Source: DASYRM01 sp036004405 (GTDB lineage: Bacteria; Acidobacteriota; Vicinamibacteria; Vicinamibacterales; UBA2999). Taken from it: a stretch of DNA of 64,000 nucleotides. The number at the start of each line of letters is the position of its first letter. Positions within the stretch are counted from its first letter, which is position 1. A program made the position numbers and the translations under genes. The notes beneath the pieces are model-generated. The model saw nothing but the letters and a program-made list of their open reading frames with translations, made no database searches and was not told the origin of the DNA. This document shows, piece by piece, positions 42,991-51,751 of this stretch. The DNA lies in contig DASYRM010000190.1 of assembly GCA_036004405.1 (NCBI GenBank), positions 1 to 64,000 of the forward strand. Reading direction: 5' to 3'.

Positions 42991-44250
42991 ATGGAACGTC
43001 TCAACGACCTTGTCAGACGCGCCCAGGCAGGCGACCTTGCCGCGTATGCGCAGCTGGTCGACGCCACGCAGGCGATGGTGCTCGGTGTCACGCTGCAGCT
43101 GTTGCGCGATCGCGGCCTGGCGGAGGACGCCGCGCAGGATACCTACCTGCGCGCGTTTCGCGCGCTCGTTGACCTCGACGAGCCGGCGGCGTTTCTCAGT
43201 TGGCTGCGCCGCATCGCGATCACCGTGGCTCTGAACCTGCGACGGGCGCGGCGCATGACTTTCCTGCAGCTGGACGAGGCCGATGACGTGCCGGTGCTCG
43301 ATGAGGCGGAAAGCGCCTGGACCGAGCGGCAGCGGGCGCAGCTTGCCGGCGCGCTGCTCTCGTTGAGCGCCGATGAACGGCGGCTGTGCGATCGCCGCTA
43401 TCACGGCGGCTGGAGCACCGTGCGCCTGGCGCGCGACGCGGGCGTGTCCGAAGCCGTTATGCGCAAGCGCCTGCAGCGCGTGCGCGACAAGTTGCGAAAG
43501 GAGATCGAGGTGTCTGAACGACGCAGCGTAAGGCCCGAAGACATTCGTGCGGATCTGCCGGCTCGGATCGTCGAGTTGCTGGCCCGGCCGCTCCTGAGCG
43601 ATCTGCCCGAGAATCCAATCGGTCACGTCGTGGCGCTGCTGCGCGGCGTCTACGCCGACGCCGCGGAGGTGACGCTGCCGGAGATCGTCGACTTCACGGA
43701 AGCGAGCACGTCGATCGGCGTCGACATGCTGTACGTCGAATCGAAGGAGCTGCAGCGCGTGGACGACGCGCGGATCCTCCGCTACGACCTCACGCTGCCA
43801 ATGATGCTGACAGTTCGGTTCGAGGGCGCACCGCTGCGTCTGTGGGCGACGGGAAAGGCCTACCGGCAATCCCCGCGTGACGCGACGCACCTCGACGCGT
43901 TCCACCAGGCGGACGTTCTGTGGATGGACGAACGCGCACGCCTCGATCCGTGGCAGCTGACCGCGCGCATCATCCAGTCGATGCACGTGCTGCTACCCGG
44001 CCGCACGATGAAGATCGTGCCGACCGAGTACCCGATGTGCAGTGAAGCATGGCAGCTGGAAGTCGACGACCAGGGTCGGTGGCTCGAAGTGCTCGCCTGG
44101 GGCGCTTTCACGGACCGGATCGTCCGCCATCTCGGTGGCGACCCGGCGGTGCACACTACGCTCGGCGTTGGCCACGGCCTCGAGCGGCTGGCCATGCTGC
44201 GCTACGGGATCGACGACATCAGGAAGGTCGACGTCATGCGCGTGGCCTGA
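42991..44250 (+). CDS. ECF sigma factor fused to a PheS-like class II aminoacyl-tRNA synthetase domain
   Basis: The product is 419 residues in one uninterrupted frame; ATG at 42991 with GGAG adjacent. Residues 1-90 are sigma region 2 (LAEDAAQDTYLRAFRALVDL). Residues ~115-172 are region 4 (LLSLSADERRLCDRRYHGGW, GVSEAVMRKRLQRVRDKL). Residues ~205-419 match the PheRS alpha catalytic core: LRLWATGKAYRQSPRDATH with FHQ (motif 2, 282-306), a WLEVLAWG strand, and GVGHGLERLAMLRYGIDDIR (motif 3, 392-411, Arg399). The HTS segment of true PheS is not evident (LRYDLTLPMM instead). The tRNA-binding coiled coil is absent. It may sense an amino acid or aminoacyl-adenylate analogue; that is inference. Confidence 0.85.
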   Translation: MERLNDLVRRAQAGDLAAYAQLVDATQAMVLGVTLQLLRDRGLAEDAAQDTYLRAFRALVDLDEPAAFLSWLRRIAITVALNLRRARRMTFLQLDEADDVPVLDEAESAWTERQRAQLAGALLSLSADERRLCDRRYHGGWSTVRLARDAGVSEAVMRKRLQRVRDKLRKEIEVSERRSVRPEDIRADLPARIVELLARPLLSDLPENPIGHVVALLRGVYADAAEVTLPEIVDFTEASTSIGVDMLYVESKELQRVDDARILRYDLTLPMMLTVRFEGAPLRLWATGKAYRQSPRDATHLDAFHQADVLWMDERARLDPWQLTARIIQSMHVLLPGRTMKIVPTEYPMCSEAWQLEVDDQGRWLEVLAWGAFTDRIVRHLGGDPAVHTTLGVGHGLERLAMLRYGIDDIRKVDVMRVA

Positions 44251-44254
44251 ACCG

Positions 44255-44401
44255 TTACCCGTTGGCTTGGCACCGCGGGCAGGCGGTTGCGTGCACTTCG
44301 AAGCCGCTGCGACTATATCGGTGATGGCACTCTTCGCATTGAAGCTCGTAAAGGCGCTGGAAGGGGAGACCACCGTAGTCGTCCGTCTTACGCACGACCA
44401 C
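44255..44401 (-). CDS. Short zinc-ribbon-like peptide, convergent with the sigma-PheS gene
   Basis: From a GTG at 44401 the frame encodes 48 residues with two CxxC pairs (QCEECHHRYS and ACPRCQANG) in a FmdB-like spacing and a YGGLPFQRLYEL lead-in. The frame is open and protein-like for ~25 more codons upstream without a start codon, so it may be the 3' part of a longer or decayed gene. Its stop is 4 bp from the convergent stop of the fusion gene. Confidence 0.45.
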   Translation of the reverse strand: MVVRKTDDYGGLPFQRLYELQCEECHHRYSRSGFEVHATACPRCQANG

Positions 44402-45019
44402 CTGCCCCAGTGGGTTTCGGAATCCAACGTCCGCTCCGATGCTCTCAGATGGTCGGAACTCGTGGGGAGATAGTGGAGGCGGCGGGAACGGCCGTGTGTT
44501 ATCGGTTGACCTTCGAGGATGCGCGACTACGTTTGGAAGGGCGGGGAAGAGGAGGACTCGCAGCGAGCGGGGTCGCTAAATCTCAGATGAGCTGTAAGGT
44601 AAGTGTGGTTCCGGCCTTCGACTGCTCGGCTCAACGCGGGACGTCGCCGACCTCCCCGGTCCGACGCCGTTGACGACACGACTGGCGGACGCGAGAATCC
44701 AGCGGGAGCGGTGTTGCCGTCGGCATAGGGCCCCGCGCGCACACTCGGCGACCGGCCTTCGCGGCTTCATCCGAACGGCCAGTCCTTCGTCGAATTCAGA
44801 GTTGTGGAGCGCGATCGACTCTGCCACCCACAGGGGTGCTCCGAGGACCGTTCAGAAACGGAACGGAACGACGTCGCATCCGACTCCCACCGAAACCTTC
44901 GACATCGCGGCCCCATTCGGTGAGGCGTCCTGTTAGTTTTTGCGGTCGGCAGCGTTGTAGCCAGGCAAGAGGGATAGCGTTCCCTCGTTCACGTCACCCG
45001 TTGTGGTCAGGAGGTTCGT
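44402..45019. other. 618-bp region with no supported gene
   Basis: Open frames on both strands here give basic, low-complexity peptides without recognisable motifs. Translation signals appear only at the end (AGGAGG at 45009-45014 for the next gene). It could hold remnants or regulatory DNA. Confidence 0.5.
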
Positions 45020-45409
45020 GTGGCCAAGAAGGCAGCTGGCAAGAAGACCCTCTCCGTTCCCGTCGGTGCGTTGGCCGCAGCAGGCGGCGCAGCACCAGCC
45101 TTTCCCGTCGTCCAGGTGCCGCCAGGCGGTACCGCGATGGTCATCGTCGACGTGGGTCCGATGACGGTTCCGTACTCCGTGACCTACACCGGCACGGTCG
45201 TCATCAAGTCCCTCGTCGATCGCGCGCAGACACTCAATCTCCTGCCTGGCGATCAGGTGCTCGGCTGGGCATTCGCGCACATGACGAAGGGCTGGACGCA
45301 CACCATCGGCGTGTCGGTCAACGGCGGAACCCCGATCGTCCTCGAATCGAGATCAGAGGCGAATAAGGACCCCGACCACAGCGTGAACTTCGCCGTCATC
45401 CGCTTCTGA
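45020..45409 (+). CDS. First gene of an unrecognised four-gene operon
   Basis: The product is 129 residues from a GTG with AGGAGG five bases upstream. It starts with a basic AKKAAGKK segment and an Ala/Gly/Pro stretch. An all-beta domain follows (GGTAMVIVDVGPMTVPYSVT, LLPGDQVLGWAFAHMTKGWT, HSVNFAVIRF), similar in feel to an Ig-like or carbohydrate-binding sandwich. There is no signal peptide. The family is not recognised. The next gene starts 9 bp downstream. Confidence 0.65.
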   Translation: MAKKAAGKKTLSVPVGALAAAGGAAPAFPVVQVPPGGTAMVIVDVGPMTVPYSVTYTGTVVIKSLVDRAQTLNLLPGDQVLGWAFAHMTKGWTHTIGVSVNGGTPIVLESRSEANKDPDHSVNFAVIRF

Positions 45410-45418
45410 GGAACCGCC

Positions 45419-46813
45419 ATGCACCGCTTGTTCGCAATCTGTTTCGTGATGATGACGGTATGCGCGGCCAGCGCGGCCGGACAGACAACCGAGGCTCAAC
45501 GACGGTCGGCACTGCTGCAGGCGCAGTGGAACAAGGCCACGATTCAGGCCGCCGGCGAGCATGGACTTCAATTGTCAAGCGGAGTCATCGTGCTACCAGG
45601 TGGAGGTGCGGCCTCCGCCGCACAGAAGCGAGAGGTCTACGAGGCAGCCCTCGGACATCTGATGGCCGATCCAGCGGTTCGTGAGTTCTTTCGACCCGAC
45701 ACGAATCTGATTGCCAAGGTGACGCCACCCGACGAGGCGGAGTGGATCACGAAGCTCGCCGAGAGCGGCGCCGGTGAAAAGGGCGCAAAGGCGGTCAACG
45801 CGGCGGCGACGAATCCGAGCGCCGCCAAAGTCGCCGAGCGCAGCGGATTCACCGATCTCGTGGCGCTGGCCCTAGATTCGCAGAATTTCGTCGCGGCGGA
45901 CAAGTCGGCAGTCAGTCTCAACCTCAACGCCGTAGCCCTGGTGGGATTGAATTCCAAGGCACTGTCGGCGCCGGCCGCGTATCGGCGCCATGATGCGCTT
46001 CGCCGCGTTGGAGGCACGGTAACCTTCGGCGCGAAGGTGCCCGAAAAGGAAATCACCGGCCTCTCCGGCGTGCCGACCGCGGACACGTTGTTCGACGTCT
46101 TCTCGTGGGACGTCAAGATGCGCGTGATCGGAGACCGCGATCCGCGTGCGCAGCACTGGTACAAGGTCATGCTTGGCGACCTGGGCGGACTGGGCGAAAT
46201 CCAGGCCAGCCTAGGAGCGTTCGTTCCCCTCAGCGAGCTGCCGATTCTCCAGCCGTTGCTAAACGACGCCTTCGGAGCCGCGGTTCAGAGCGTCAAGACT
46301 CGAGTCAGCAAGAGCCTGCAGGTGTCCGTGAAGGGCGCGGGTCAGCACCTGACGACGGAAGCGGGGAAGAACAAGTACACCTTCGCGGTCCTGGGCGATC
46401 AGGGCTTCGGCGACACCGACTTTACGTTCAACATCCTCTACTCGTCAGTGGACGACGTGTCGGCGGCTCCCGCCTCTGCGCTCTTCAGCGTCAAGACCTG
46501 GTCGGGTGCGGTCGCCATCAACACCCTCGTCGCCAAGGACGCTCTGGTGACCGGCCGCGCGATGGAGCTGTCGCTCAATGCCAAGTTCGATGTCCCTCTG
46601 GACAAGAGCTCCCTGCCGGTCGAGCGCAAGACGGCGTGGAACGTCGTCGGCGCGGTATCGCTGCCCTGGGGCGACGCGGCCAAGATTCCGATCTCGGTCA
46701 CGCTCACGAGCGACCCGAACAATCTGAAGAAGGAGAAATACGTGACCGGTCACGTAGGCGTCAGCTACGACTTCGGGGCGCTCAAGAGCCTCTTTAAGCC
46801 GCTGACGAAGTAG
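45419..46813 (+). CDS. Secreted protein of unknown function, possibly an outer-membrane barrel
   Basis: The product is 464 residues. A signal peptide (LFAICFVMMTVCAASAAG) is followed by a helical region (~25-150), then alternating beta strands with amphipathic pattern (SAVSLNLNAVALVGL, GGTVTFGAKV, AMELSLNAKFDV, AWNVVGAVSLPWG, KIPISVTLTSD) ending in GHVGVSYDFGALKSLF. The strand periodicity and ending resemble an outer-membrane beta-barrel. I cannot name the family. Confidence 0.65.
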   Translation: MHRLFAICFVMMTVCAASAAGQTTEAQRRSALLQAQWNKATIQAAGEHGLQLSSGVIVLPGGGAASAAQKREVYEAALGHLMADPAVREFFRPDTNLIAKVTPPDEAEWITKLAESGAGEKGAKAVNAAATNPSAAKVAERSGFTDLVALALDSQNFVAADKSAVSLNLNAVALVGLNSKALSAPAAYRRHDALRRVGGTVTFGAKVPEKEITGLSGVPTADTLFDVFSWDVKMRVIGDRDPRAQHWYKVMLGDLGGLGEIQASLGAFVPLSELPILQPLLNDAFGAAVQSVKTRVSKSLQVSVKGAGQHLTTEAGKNKYTFAVLGDQGFGDTDFTFNILYSSVDDVSAAPASALFSVKTWSGAVAINTLVAKDALVTGRAMELSLNAKFDVPLDKSSLPVERKTAWNVVGAVSLPWGDAAKIPISVTLTSDPNNLKKEKYVTGHVGVSYDFGALKSLFKPLTK

Positions 46814-46815
46814 TC

Positions 46816-47949
46816 GTGCCACCCCAGTCACAGCATGCCATGTCGGCCTGGACGCCACGCGCGACGACGCTGCTCACGGCCGTCGTCGTGGCGATGACGC
46901 TCGGCGGAAGCTACGTCGTAGCGCGGGCCATCGGGGTCGGGCACGCCAGTGATAGGCGGCTCGTCCCGGTCACGCGCGAGGCGCTCGTTCGCAGCGTCGC
47001 ACGCATCGTGGACGCGCGCCTGAGCGCGGACCGTCTTCAGATCCTGCTCACCAAGAAGGGCGCAGCAACCTCTCCCGCCGCCGCGCTCGTCGCTCAGCAG
47101 CAGAAGCTCGCGCAGATTGCCGGCCTGGCGATCTCGCGGACCGCTGACGCGACGGGGCCCTCGAGCGGGGCCGACGGCTATGTAGCCAAGGGTGTCGGCA
47201 CCGCAGGCGCGTCGCTGACACGGCGGCTCGCCAGCTTGATTGCGCCCGACGCGATCGAGGCGCTGTCTTTGAAAGGCGATGCCACCGACGCGTCGGCCGT
47301 GGAGGACCTCGTCGGCAAGGCCTTGGCTGCAAACCACGCCGATCGGGTCACAAGCACGTGGGTCAGCGATCTCTCGAGCGAGCCCGGTCTGCAACACGGA
47401 TGGATGCTGCTCGACGCCGGCGAGACGTTCGACTCGTTCCTTCGCACGGCCACCTCGGAGCTCTCGCAGTCCATCGCACGACAGGTCGCGACCGACCTGA
47501 CGCTCGAGACCGTGCCAGCAACCGAAGCGGACTCACGCGGCAGCGACCTCTCAGCCCGGCTGGCGTGGGCCATCGCAGCGGTGCTCTTCATCGGGTTGTG
47601 GACCGCGGCGGTCGCCGTCGCGGTGCAGCAGATCGCGGCGTTCGCGCCGCACGCCGGCGTGGCCCTCGCAGGGACGGTATTGGCAGGGGCCACAGCCGGC
47701 TGGCTGCTCTACTGGTCGGCGCTCACGCCGGCATCGCTCGAAGTGCTGGGCCCGCTCCTCCAGGTCCTCGAGACGCAACGCCACACCCAAATCGCGGCCA
47801 CGTCTCGAGTCCTCGGCGCGCTGGCTGCCGCGGCGATCGTGGTGCTGCTAGCCGCCGCGTGGGCCATCTTGCAGGGCGTACCTTGTCAGCACGAGAAGAC
47901 GGCTCCCACGAACAGGCACTGCGAGCCCGCCTCGACGGCCTGCGGATGA
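46816..47949 (+). CDS. Membrane protein of unknown function (operon gene 3)
   Basis: The product is 377 residues from a GTG two bases after the previous stop; an ATG nine codons in is an alternative. One N-terminal helix (TTLLTAVVVAMTLGGSYVVA), a ~190-residue Ala-rich helical extracytoplasmic part, and three C-terminal helices (AWAIAAVLFIGLWTAAVAVA, GVALAGTVLAGATAGWLLYW, LGALAAAAIVVLLAAAWAIL) are visible. The last ~25 residues are Cys/His-containing and overlap the next gene. Confidence 0.65.
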   Translation: MPPQSQHAMSAWTPRATTLLTAVVVAMTLGGSYVVARAIGVGHASDRRLVPVTREALVRSVARIVDARLSADRLQILLTKKGAATSPAAALVAQQQKLAQIAGLAISRTADATGPSSGADGYVAKGVGTAGASLTRRLASLIAPDAIEALSLKGDATDASAVEDLVGKALAANHADRVTSTWVSDLSSEPGLQHGWMLLDAGETFDSFLRTATSELSQSIARQVATDLTLETVPATEADSRGSDLSARLAWAIAAVLFIGLWTAAVAVAVQQIAAFAPHAGVALAGTVLAGATAGWLLYWSALTPASLEVLGPLLQVLETQRHTQIAATSRVLGALAAAAIVVLLAAAWAILQGVPCQHEKTAPTNRHCEPASTACG

Positions 47950-48305
47950 TCTTCAATGGCGGCGCGAGCCTGCTCGTTGCGGGCACGGTCGAGATCGCGA
48001 TGCTCTATGAGTGGCCCGCGGCTCTGTTCGGAAGCAGCGGCGAGTTAAAGACCGCGGCGTGGCTCGCGGGTGCATTCGCCGGCGTGCTCTTCTCGGTCAT
48101 CCTCAGCCTGGTCTATCTGCCGACCGCCTCGGTGTTGCGAACGGCCGTGCGCACCACGATGCCTCCCGACCAGGCCGCCACCCTCCTCGATGCCAAGGGG
48201 TTCAACGACACGGCGGCGCAACAAATCGGCCGCATCCTGCAGGCCCTGGCGCCGATGCTCGCTGCGGTGCCGCTTTCGACGTTGGTGTCGGCGCTTGGCC
48301 AATAG
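47946..48305 (+). CDS. Small membrane protein of unknown function (operon gene 4)
   Basis: The product is 119 residues if the ATG in the ATGA overlap is used. A TTG at 47883 in the same frame would add 21 protein-like residues (LSAREDGSHEQALRARLDGL) and make a 67-nt overlap. Helices include ASLLVAGTVEIAMLYEW and WLAGAFAGVLFSVILSLVYL, and a third near APMLAAVPLSTLV. It probably forms a complex with the upstream membrane protein. Confidence 0.65.
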   Translation: MIFNGGASLLVAGTVEIAMLYEWPAALFGSSGELKTAAWLAGAFAGVLFSVILSLVYLPTASVLRTAVRTTMPPDQAATLLDAKGFNDTAAQQIGRILQALAPMLAAVPLSTLVSALGQ

Positions 48306-48505
48306 AGCGGCCCTGAGGTGGCCTCGCGTTATGACACGCCAAGCACATGAGAGGACCGAGTGTCTCGGACAAATACGACAAGTGAGTCCGCCCCAGAGTC
48401 CCCATTTGGTCGCGAAGGGGGTATGTCGAACCGGCCGTCGGCGAGCTCGTAACGATCTGTCGCCCAGTGTTTAAGAGTGCGAGGACGGACTCGAATGACC
48501 CTCCA

Positions 48506-48530
48506 GGCCTAGAGCCCAGAGCCCAAGGCC
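48506..48530. repeat. Heptamer repeat with terminal inverted arms downstream of the pirin gene
   Basis: GGCCTAGAGCCCAGAGCC and so on to AAGGCC contains two AGAGCCC units flanked by GGCCT/AAGGCC arms. It starts 8 bp past the pirin stop on the minus strand. Confidence 0.6.
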
Positions 48531-48537
48531 TTTCCCT

Positions 48538-49560
48538 TCACGCGCCCGCTTCCTCCACTCTCCCATCGGCATGGCGCGCGAACCGTCCGCGCGTGCGCGG
48601 ATGCACCGGCGCGTGCTCCGGGAACGGCCAGCCGCCGAACTGGGTGCGCCGGTAATCCTGAAATGCCTGCTCCAGCTCGGCGCGCGTGTTCATGACGAAC
48701 GGTCCGTACTGCGCGACCGGCTCGCCGATCGGGCGGCCCTGAAGCAGCAGGATCTCGGCCGCGCCGTCCACCGCGCGGATCGGCGTGGCCTGATCGGCAT
48801 GCACCTGAATCGCGGCCGGGCCCGGCACCACGCGGCCTCCCACGTCGAGGGCCTTGCCGCGGAAGAGATGCAGTGTGCGGATGGTGGCAGCGTCGCGCGC
48901 GGGCGGCACAGTCCACGACGCGCCCTCCTCGAGAGCGATCGACCAGATGGCCACGTCGGCCTCGGGGCGCGCGGCCCACGAATTGGGCGGTGGCGCCAGC
49001 GTCTGCAGCCCGTCGAGCGCGCCCGCCATCACGGTGACGGTGACGCCCTTGCCGTTGGCGTCGCGTTGCACCAGGCGTGGAATGTCCTGATCCCAGAACA
49101 TCGTGAAGTACGGCGCGACCAGCTTGTCCCGCGCGGGAAGGTTCAACCAGATCTGGAACAGCTCGAGCTCGTTCGGCTGGTCGCCGTGGAGCAGCGGAAA
49201 CATCTCGGAGTGCACCACGCCCGCCCCGGCGGTCAGCCACTGCACGTCGCCCATGCCGAAGCGGGCGGTGGCGCCGAGTGAGTCGGAGTGGTCGATGTAG
49301 CCCGTGCGGACGATGGTCACGGTCTCGAATCCGCGGTGCGGGTGCTGCGGGAAGCCGGGGACGACGTCGCCGTGATACATGCGCCAGCCGTCTTTCCCCT
49401 CGAAGTCCTGTCCGATGTCGTGGCCGGCCAGCGGCGCGTCCGGGCCCAGCCGATCGTTGCCCCGCGGGTAGTGATCGATGTGGTGGACGCAGAAGAGAAA
49501 CGGGTCTGCAGTCTGCCACCGGGAGCCCAGCGGTGACGTCTGGATGATCGGGTCGCGCAT
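48538..49560 (-). CDS. Pirin-family cupin protein
   Basis: The product is 340 residues. The N-terminal cupin holds the metal ligands in QHPHRGFETVTIVRTG (two His) and GVVHSEMF (His and Glu), as in pirins with quercetinase activity. The C-terminal cupin (LLLQGRPIGEPVAQYGPFVM) is the usual second half. It is cytosolic; activity is assumed from the family only. Confidence 0.93.
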   Translation of the reverse strand: MRDPIIQTSPLGSRWQTADPFLFCVHHIDHYPRGNDRLGPDAPLAGHDIGQDFEGKDGWRMYHGDVVPGFPQHPHRGFETVTIVRTGYIDHSDSLGATARFGMGDVQWLTAGAGVVHSEMFPLLHGDQPNELELFQIWLNLPARDKLVAPYFTMFWDQDIPRLVQRDANGKGVTVTVMAGALDGLQTLAPPPNSWAARPEADVAIWSIALEEGASWTVPPARDAATIRTLHLFRGKALDVGGRVVPGPAAIQVHADQATPIRAVDGAAEILLLQGRPIGEPVAQYGPFVMNTRAELEQAFQDYRRTQFGGWPFPEHAPVHPRTRGRFARHADGRVEEAGA

Positions 49561-49659
49561 CCCTCCACCTTATGGCGAGTACGCGAACGTGTGCAACGGG
49601 ACGGCGGATCGGCTCGACCCGGCCGTTATAATCGGACGCCTCCTCCCCCCAGAGGACGC

Positions 49660-51105
49660 ATGGCGGGAACCTTCATCAGCTACCGCCGGGAAGACGCGGC
49701 GGGCTACGCCGGGCGCCTGCGCGAGTCGCTCGAGCGCAGGCTGGGCACCGCGCGCGTGTTCCGGGACGTCGACACGCTCCGCCCGGGTCAGGACTTCGTC
49801 CAAGCCATCGAGGCGCGCCTGGCCGACTGCGCGGTCATGCTGGCCGTCATCGGGCGCGAGTGGACCGGTGCGCGCGATCTGGCCGGCAGCCGGCGCCTCG
49901 ACGAGCCGTTCGACTTCGTCCGGCTGGAGATTGCGGCGGCGCTGGCGCGGCCCAACGTGCTGGTGGTCCCGGTGCTCGTCGAGGGCGCGTCGATGCCCGC
50001 CACGAGCGAGCTCCCGGACAACCTCAAGCCGCTGGCCCGGCGGCATGCCGTATCGGTGCGCGACGAGACCTGGGATGCCGACGTCGATCGGCTCGCGAAC
50101 GTCGTCGAGACGGCGATGGGCGCCCGTGACCCCTCGCGCGCCGACGCACCGATCTCAGCGGCCCAGCTGTGGGCCGCGGCGGCGTTGGCTGTAGTGATCG
50201 TCGGGCTCTTGGTGTTCAACGGCAGGCGGCCACGGCCCAGCAGCGAGGACGCAGCATCCGCAGGCGCGTCCGGCGCCTCGCCGACCGGCGTCGAGGCCCC
50301 TGCGGCCGGCAGCACCAGCGGCGGTGGAGCGCCCATCTCCACGGCCGGCGGATCGCCCTACACGATCGACATCCCGCGCATCGCCGAGGCGGCCTTCGGC
50401 GACGTCGTCTACGCGGTGGCGTCTGGCAACGTCGTGATGCGCGGCGACGGTCCGGAGCTGCGGCTCCGCATCCGGATCATGAACACGGGCCGGTACGACG
50501 TGAACTTCTGGGACGATTCGTTCCGGCTGGCGGTCGGCGGCGACGTGCTCAGCCCTACGAGCGGCCTCAACTTGTTGGCCCCGGGCAACTCGCTGCGTTA
50601 CGGCATCATCACGTTCCGCCTGCGCCCGCAGATGCGCAGCGGCGTCTTCCGCATCGTCAGCAACCAGGAAACGGCCGAGATTCCTCTCGATCTCTCGCCG
50701 ACCGGCCGCCCCCCGGTGGACGAGCAGGCCGAGATTGCCGATTCGATGGGCCAGGCCATCCAGGCGGCGGTCGTCCGGGAGCCGGTGACGCTTCACAACG
50801 CCGGCGACGTCTCGGCGACGCTGCTGCAGGCCTCGACCCGGCGCTTCGCGAACACGCTGCGCTTCACCCTGTCGCTCCGCATGTCCAACCGTGGCCGTTA
50901 CGACGCGCACAGCTCGCAGATCATGATGCGCGTGGAGGCCGGCGGCGAGCAGCGGCCGCCGTTTCTGTTCCCAAACGAAACGATTGCGGCCGCGGCGACG
51001 GCTACCGGCACCGCCGCCTTCGATCTGCCCCCGACCACCACCCGCGCCGTGGTGCGCACCACGATCGGCGACCAGACTACCGAGAAGAGCTTCGACCTGA
51101 AATAG
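49660..51105 (+). CDS. TIR-domain protein with transmembrane helix and beta-rich outer domain
   Basis: The product is 481 residues from the ATG at 49660 (AGAGGA upstream). Residues 3-150 are a TIR domain: TFISYRREDAAGYAGRL, VFRDVDTLRPGQDF, and PFDFVRLEIAAAL, where Glu90 is at the place of the NAD-cleaving glutamate. One transmembrane helix lies at ~168-186. A Ser/Gly/Pro linker follows, then two related beta-sandwich regions (PELRLRIRIMNTGRYDVNFW and LRFTLSLRMSNRGRYDAH). The TIR is on the cytosolic side, so the outer part could sense a ligand. NADase activity is inferred. Confidence 0.85.
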   Translation: MAGTFISYRREDAAGYAGRLRESLERRLGTARVFRDVDTLRPGQDFVQAIEARLADCAVMLAVIGREWTGARDLAGSRRLDEPFDFVRLEIAAALARPNVLVVPVLVEGASMPATSELPDNLKPLARRHAVSVRDETWDADVDRLANVVETAMGARDPSRADAPISAAQLWAAAALAVVIVGLLVFNGRRPRPSSEDAASAGASGASPTGVEAPAAGSTSGGGAPISTAGGSPYTIDIPRIAEAAFGDVVYAVASGNVVMRGDGPELRLRIRIMNTGRYDVNFWDDSFRLAVGGDVLSPTSGLNLLAPGNSLRYGIITFRLRPQMRSGVFRIVSNQETAEIPLDLSPTGRPPVDEQAEIADSMGQAIQAAVVREPVTLHNAGDVSATLLQASTRRFANTLRFTLSLRMSNRGRYDAHSSQIMMRVEAGGEQRPPFLFPNETIAAAATATGTAAFDLPPTTTRAVVRTTIGDQTTEKSFDLK

Positions 51106-51150
51106 GCGGAGATAGCAGAGAGGGCAGAGAGGGGAAAGCCTACTCCGCCC
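51106..51150. repeat. Nonamer repeat within an inverted pair between convergent genes
   Basis: Two exact GCAGAGAGG units (51115-51132) lie between GGCGGAG and CTCCGCC arms, after the TIR gene stop and across the O-methyltransferase stop. The arms could form a bidirectional terminator-like stem. Confidence 0.5.
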
Positions 51151-51724
51151 GCCTCACCACCAGCATCAGTCCCGACGCCCACGCCATCTTCACGCTCGTG
51201 AACTCGCGGCGGCGTTCGATGTCGTCGACCAGCAGCGGCACCTTCGGCGCGTGCCCTTCGGGCCAGTTGGGCTGTGGCAGCAGGTCGTCGATGACGTAGA
51301 TCCCGCCCGGCCGAAGCAGTGCCAGCGCCTGGTCGAGGTGGCTGAACTTTCCCGGCCAGGCATCCGCGTAGATCAGATCGAACTCAGACGGCTCGCGGGC
51401 GGCAAGAAACTCGGCGCCGTCGCGAACGTGAAACCGCACGCGGCTGTCGCCGCCGAGGTGCCGCCGCGCCACGGCCATGACCTGATCGTCGGTATCCACG
51501 GTGTCGAGCGTGGAGGCCGCATCCATGCCTGCCAGCAGCCACGCCGTGCCGTGGCCGGTTCCAGTCCCCAGCTCGAGAAGACGGCCAGCCGGCTTCGACG
51601 CCGCAAGCGCCGCAAGCAGCGCGCCGACCTTGGCCTCCGAGATCATCGTGAAGGACAGCGCGGCCGTGTCGGCCACGATGCCGGCGAGAGTAGCGGGATG
51701 CGAGCGAATCTCCGCGTCGTCCAT
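51140..51724 (-). CDS. O-methyltransferase (class I SAM, family 3 type)
   Basis: The product is 194 residues. LLELGTGTGHGTAWLL is motif I, TLDTVDTDDQVMAVARRHL carries the ribose-binding acid, and FDLIYADAWPGKFSHLDQAL is the metal-binding DAxK-like region of catechol-type O-methyltransferases. GGIYVIDDLL follows as in that family. It is cytosolic. It is divergent from the DinB gene, with ~27 bp between starts. Confidence 0.85.
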   Translation of the reverse strand: MDDAEIRSHPATLAGIVADTAALSFTMISEAKVGALLAALAASKPAGRLLELGTGTGHGTAWLLAGMDAASTLDTVDTDDQVMAVARRHLGGDSRVRFHVRDGAEFLAAREPSEFDLIYADAWPGKFSHLDQALALLRPGGIYVIDDLLPQPNWPEGHAPKVPLLVDDIERRREFTSVKMAWASGLMLVVRRAE

Positions 51725-51751
51725 GCGTGGCGTGATGATACATTCCGGCTC

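Noticed and set aside
44402..45019. Several 70-130 codon frames on both strands
   Set aside because: None has a ribosome binding site, motif or natural composition.
47350..48305. Possible frameshift joining the 377-residue and 119-residue membrane proteins into one
   Set aside because: Protein-like sequence in the second frame begins only near 47883, and both genes have sound ends. An ATGA overlap or a longer TTG start explains it better.
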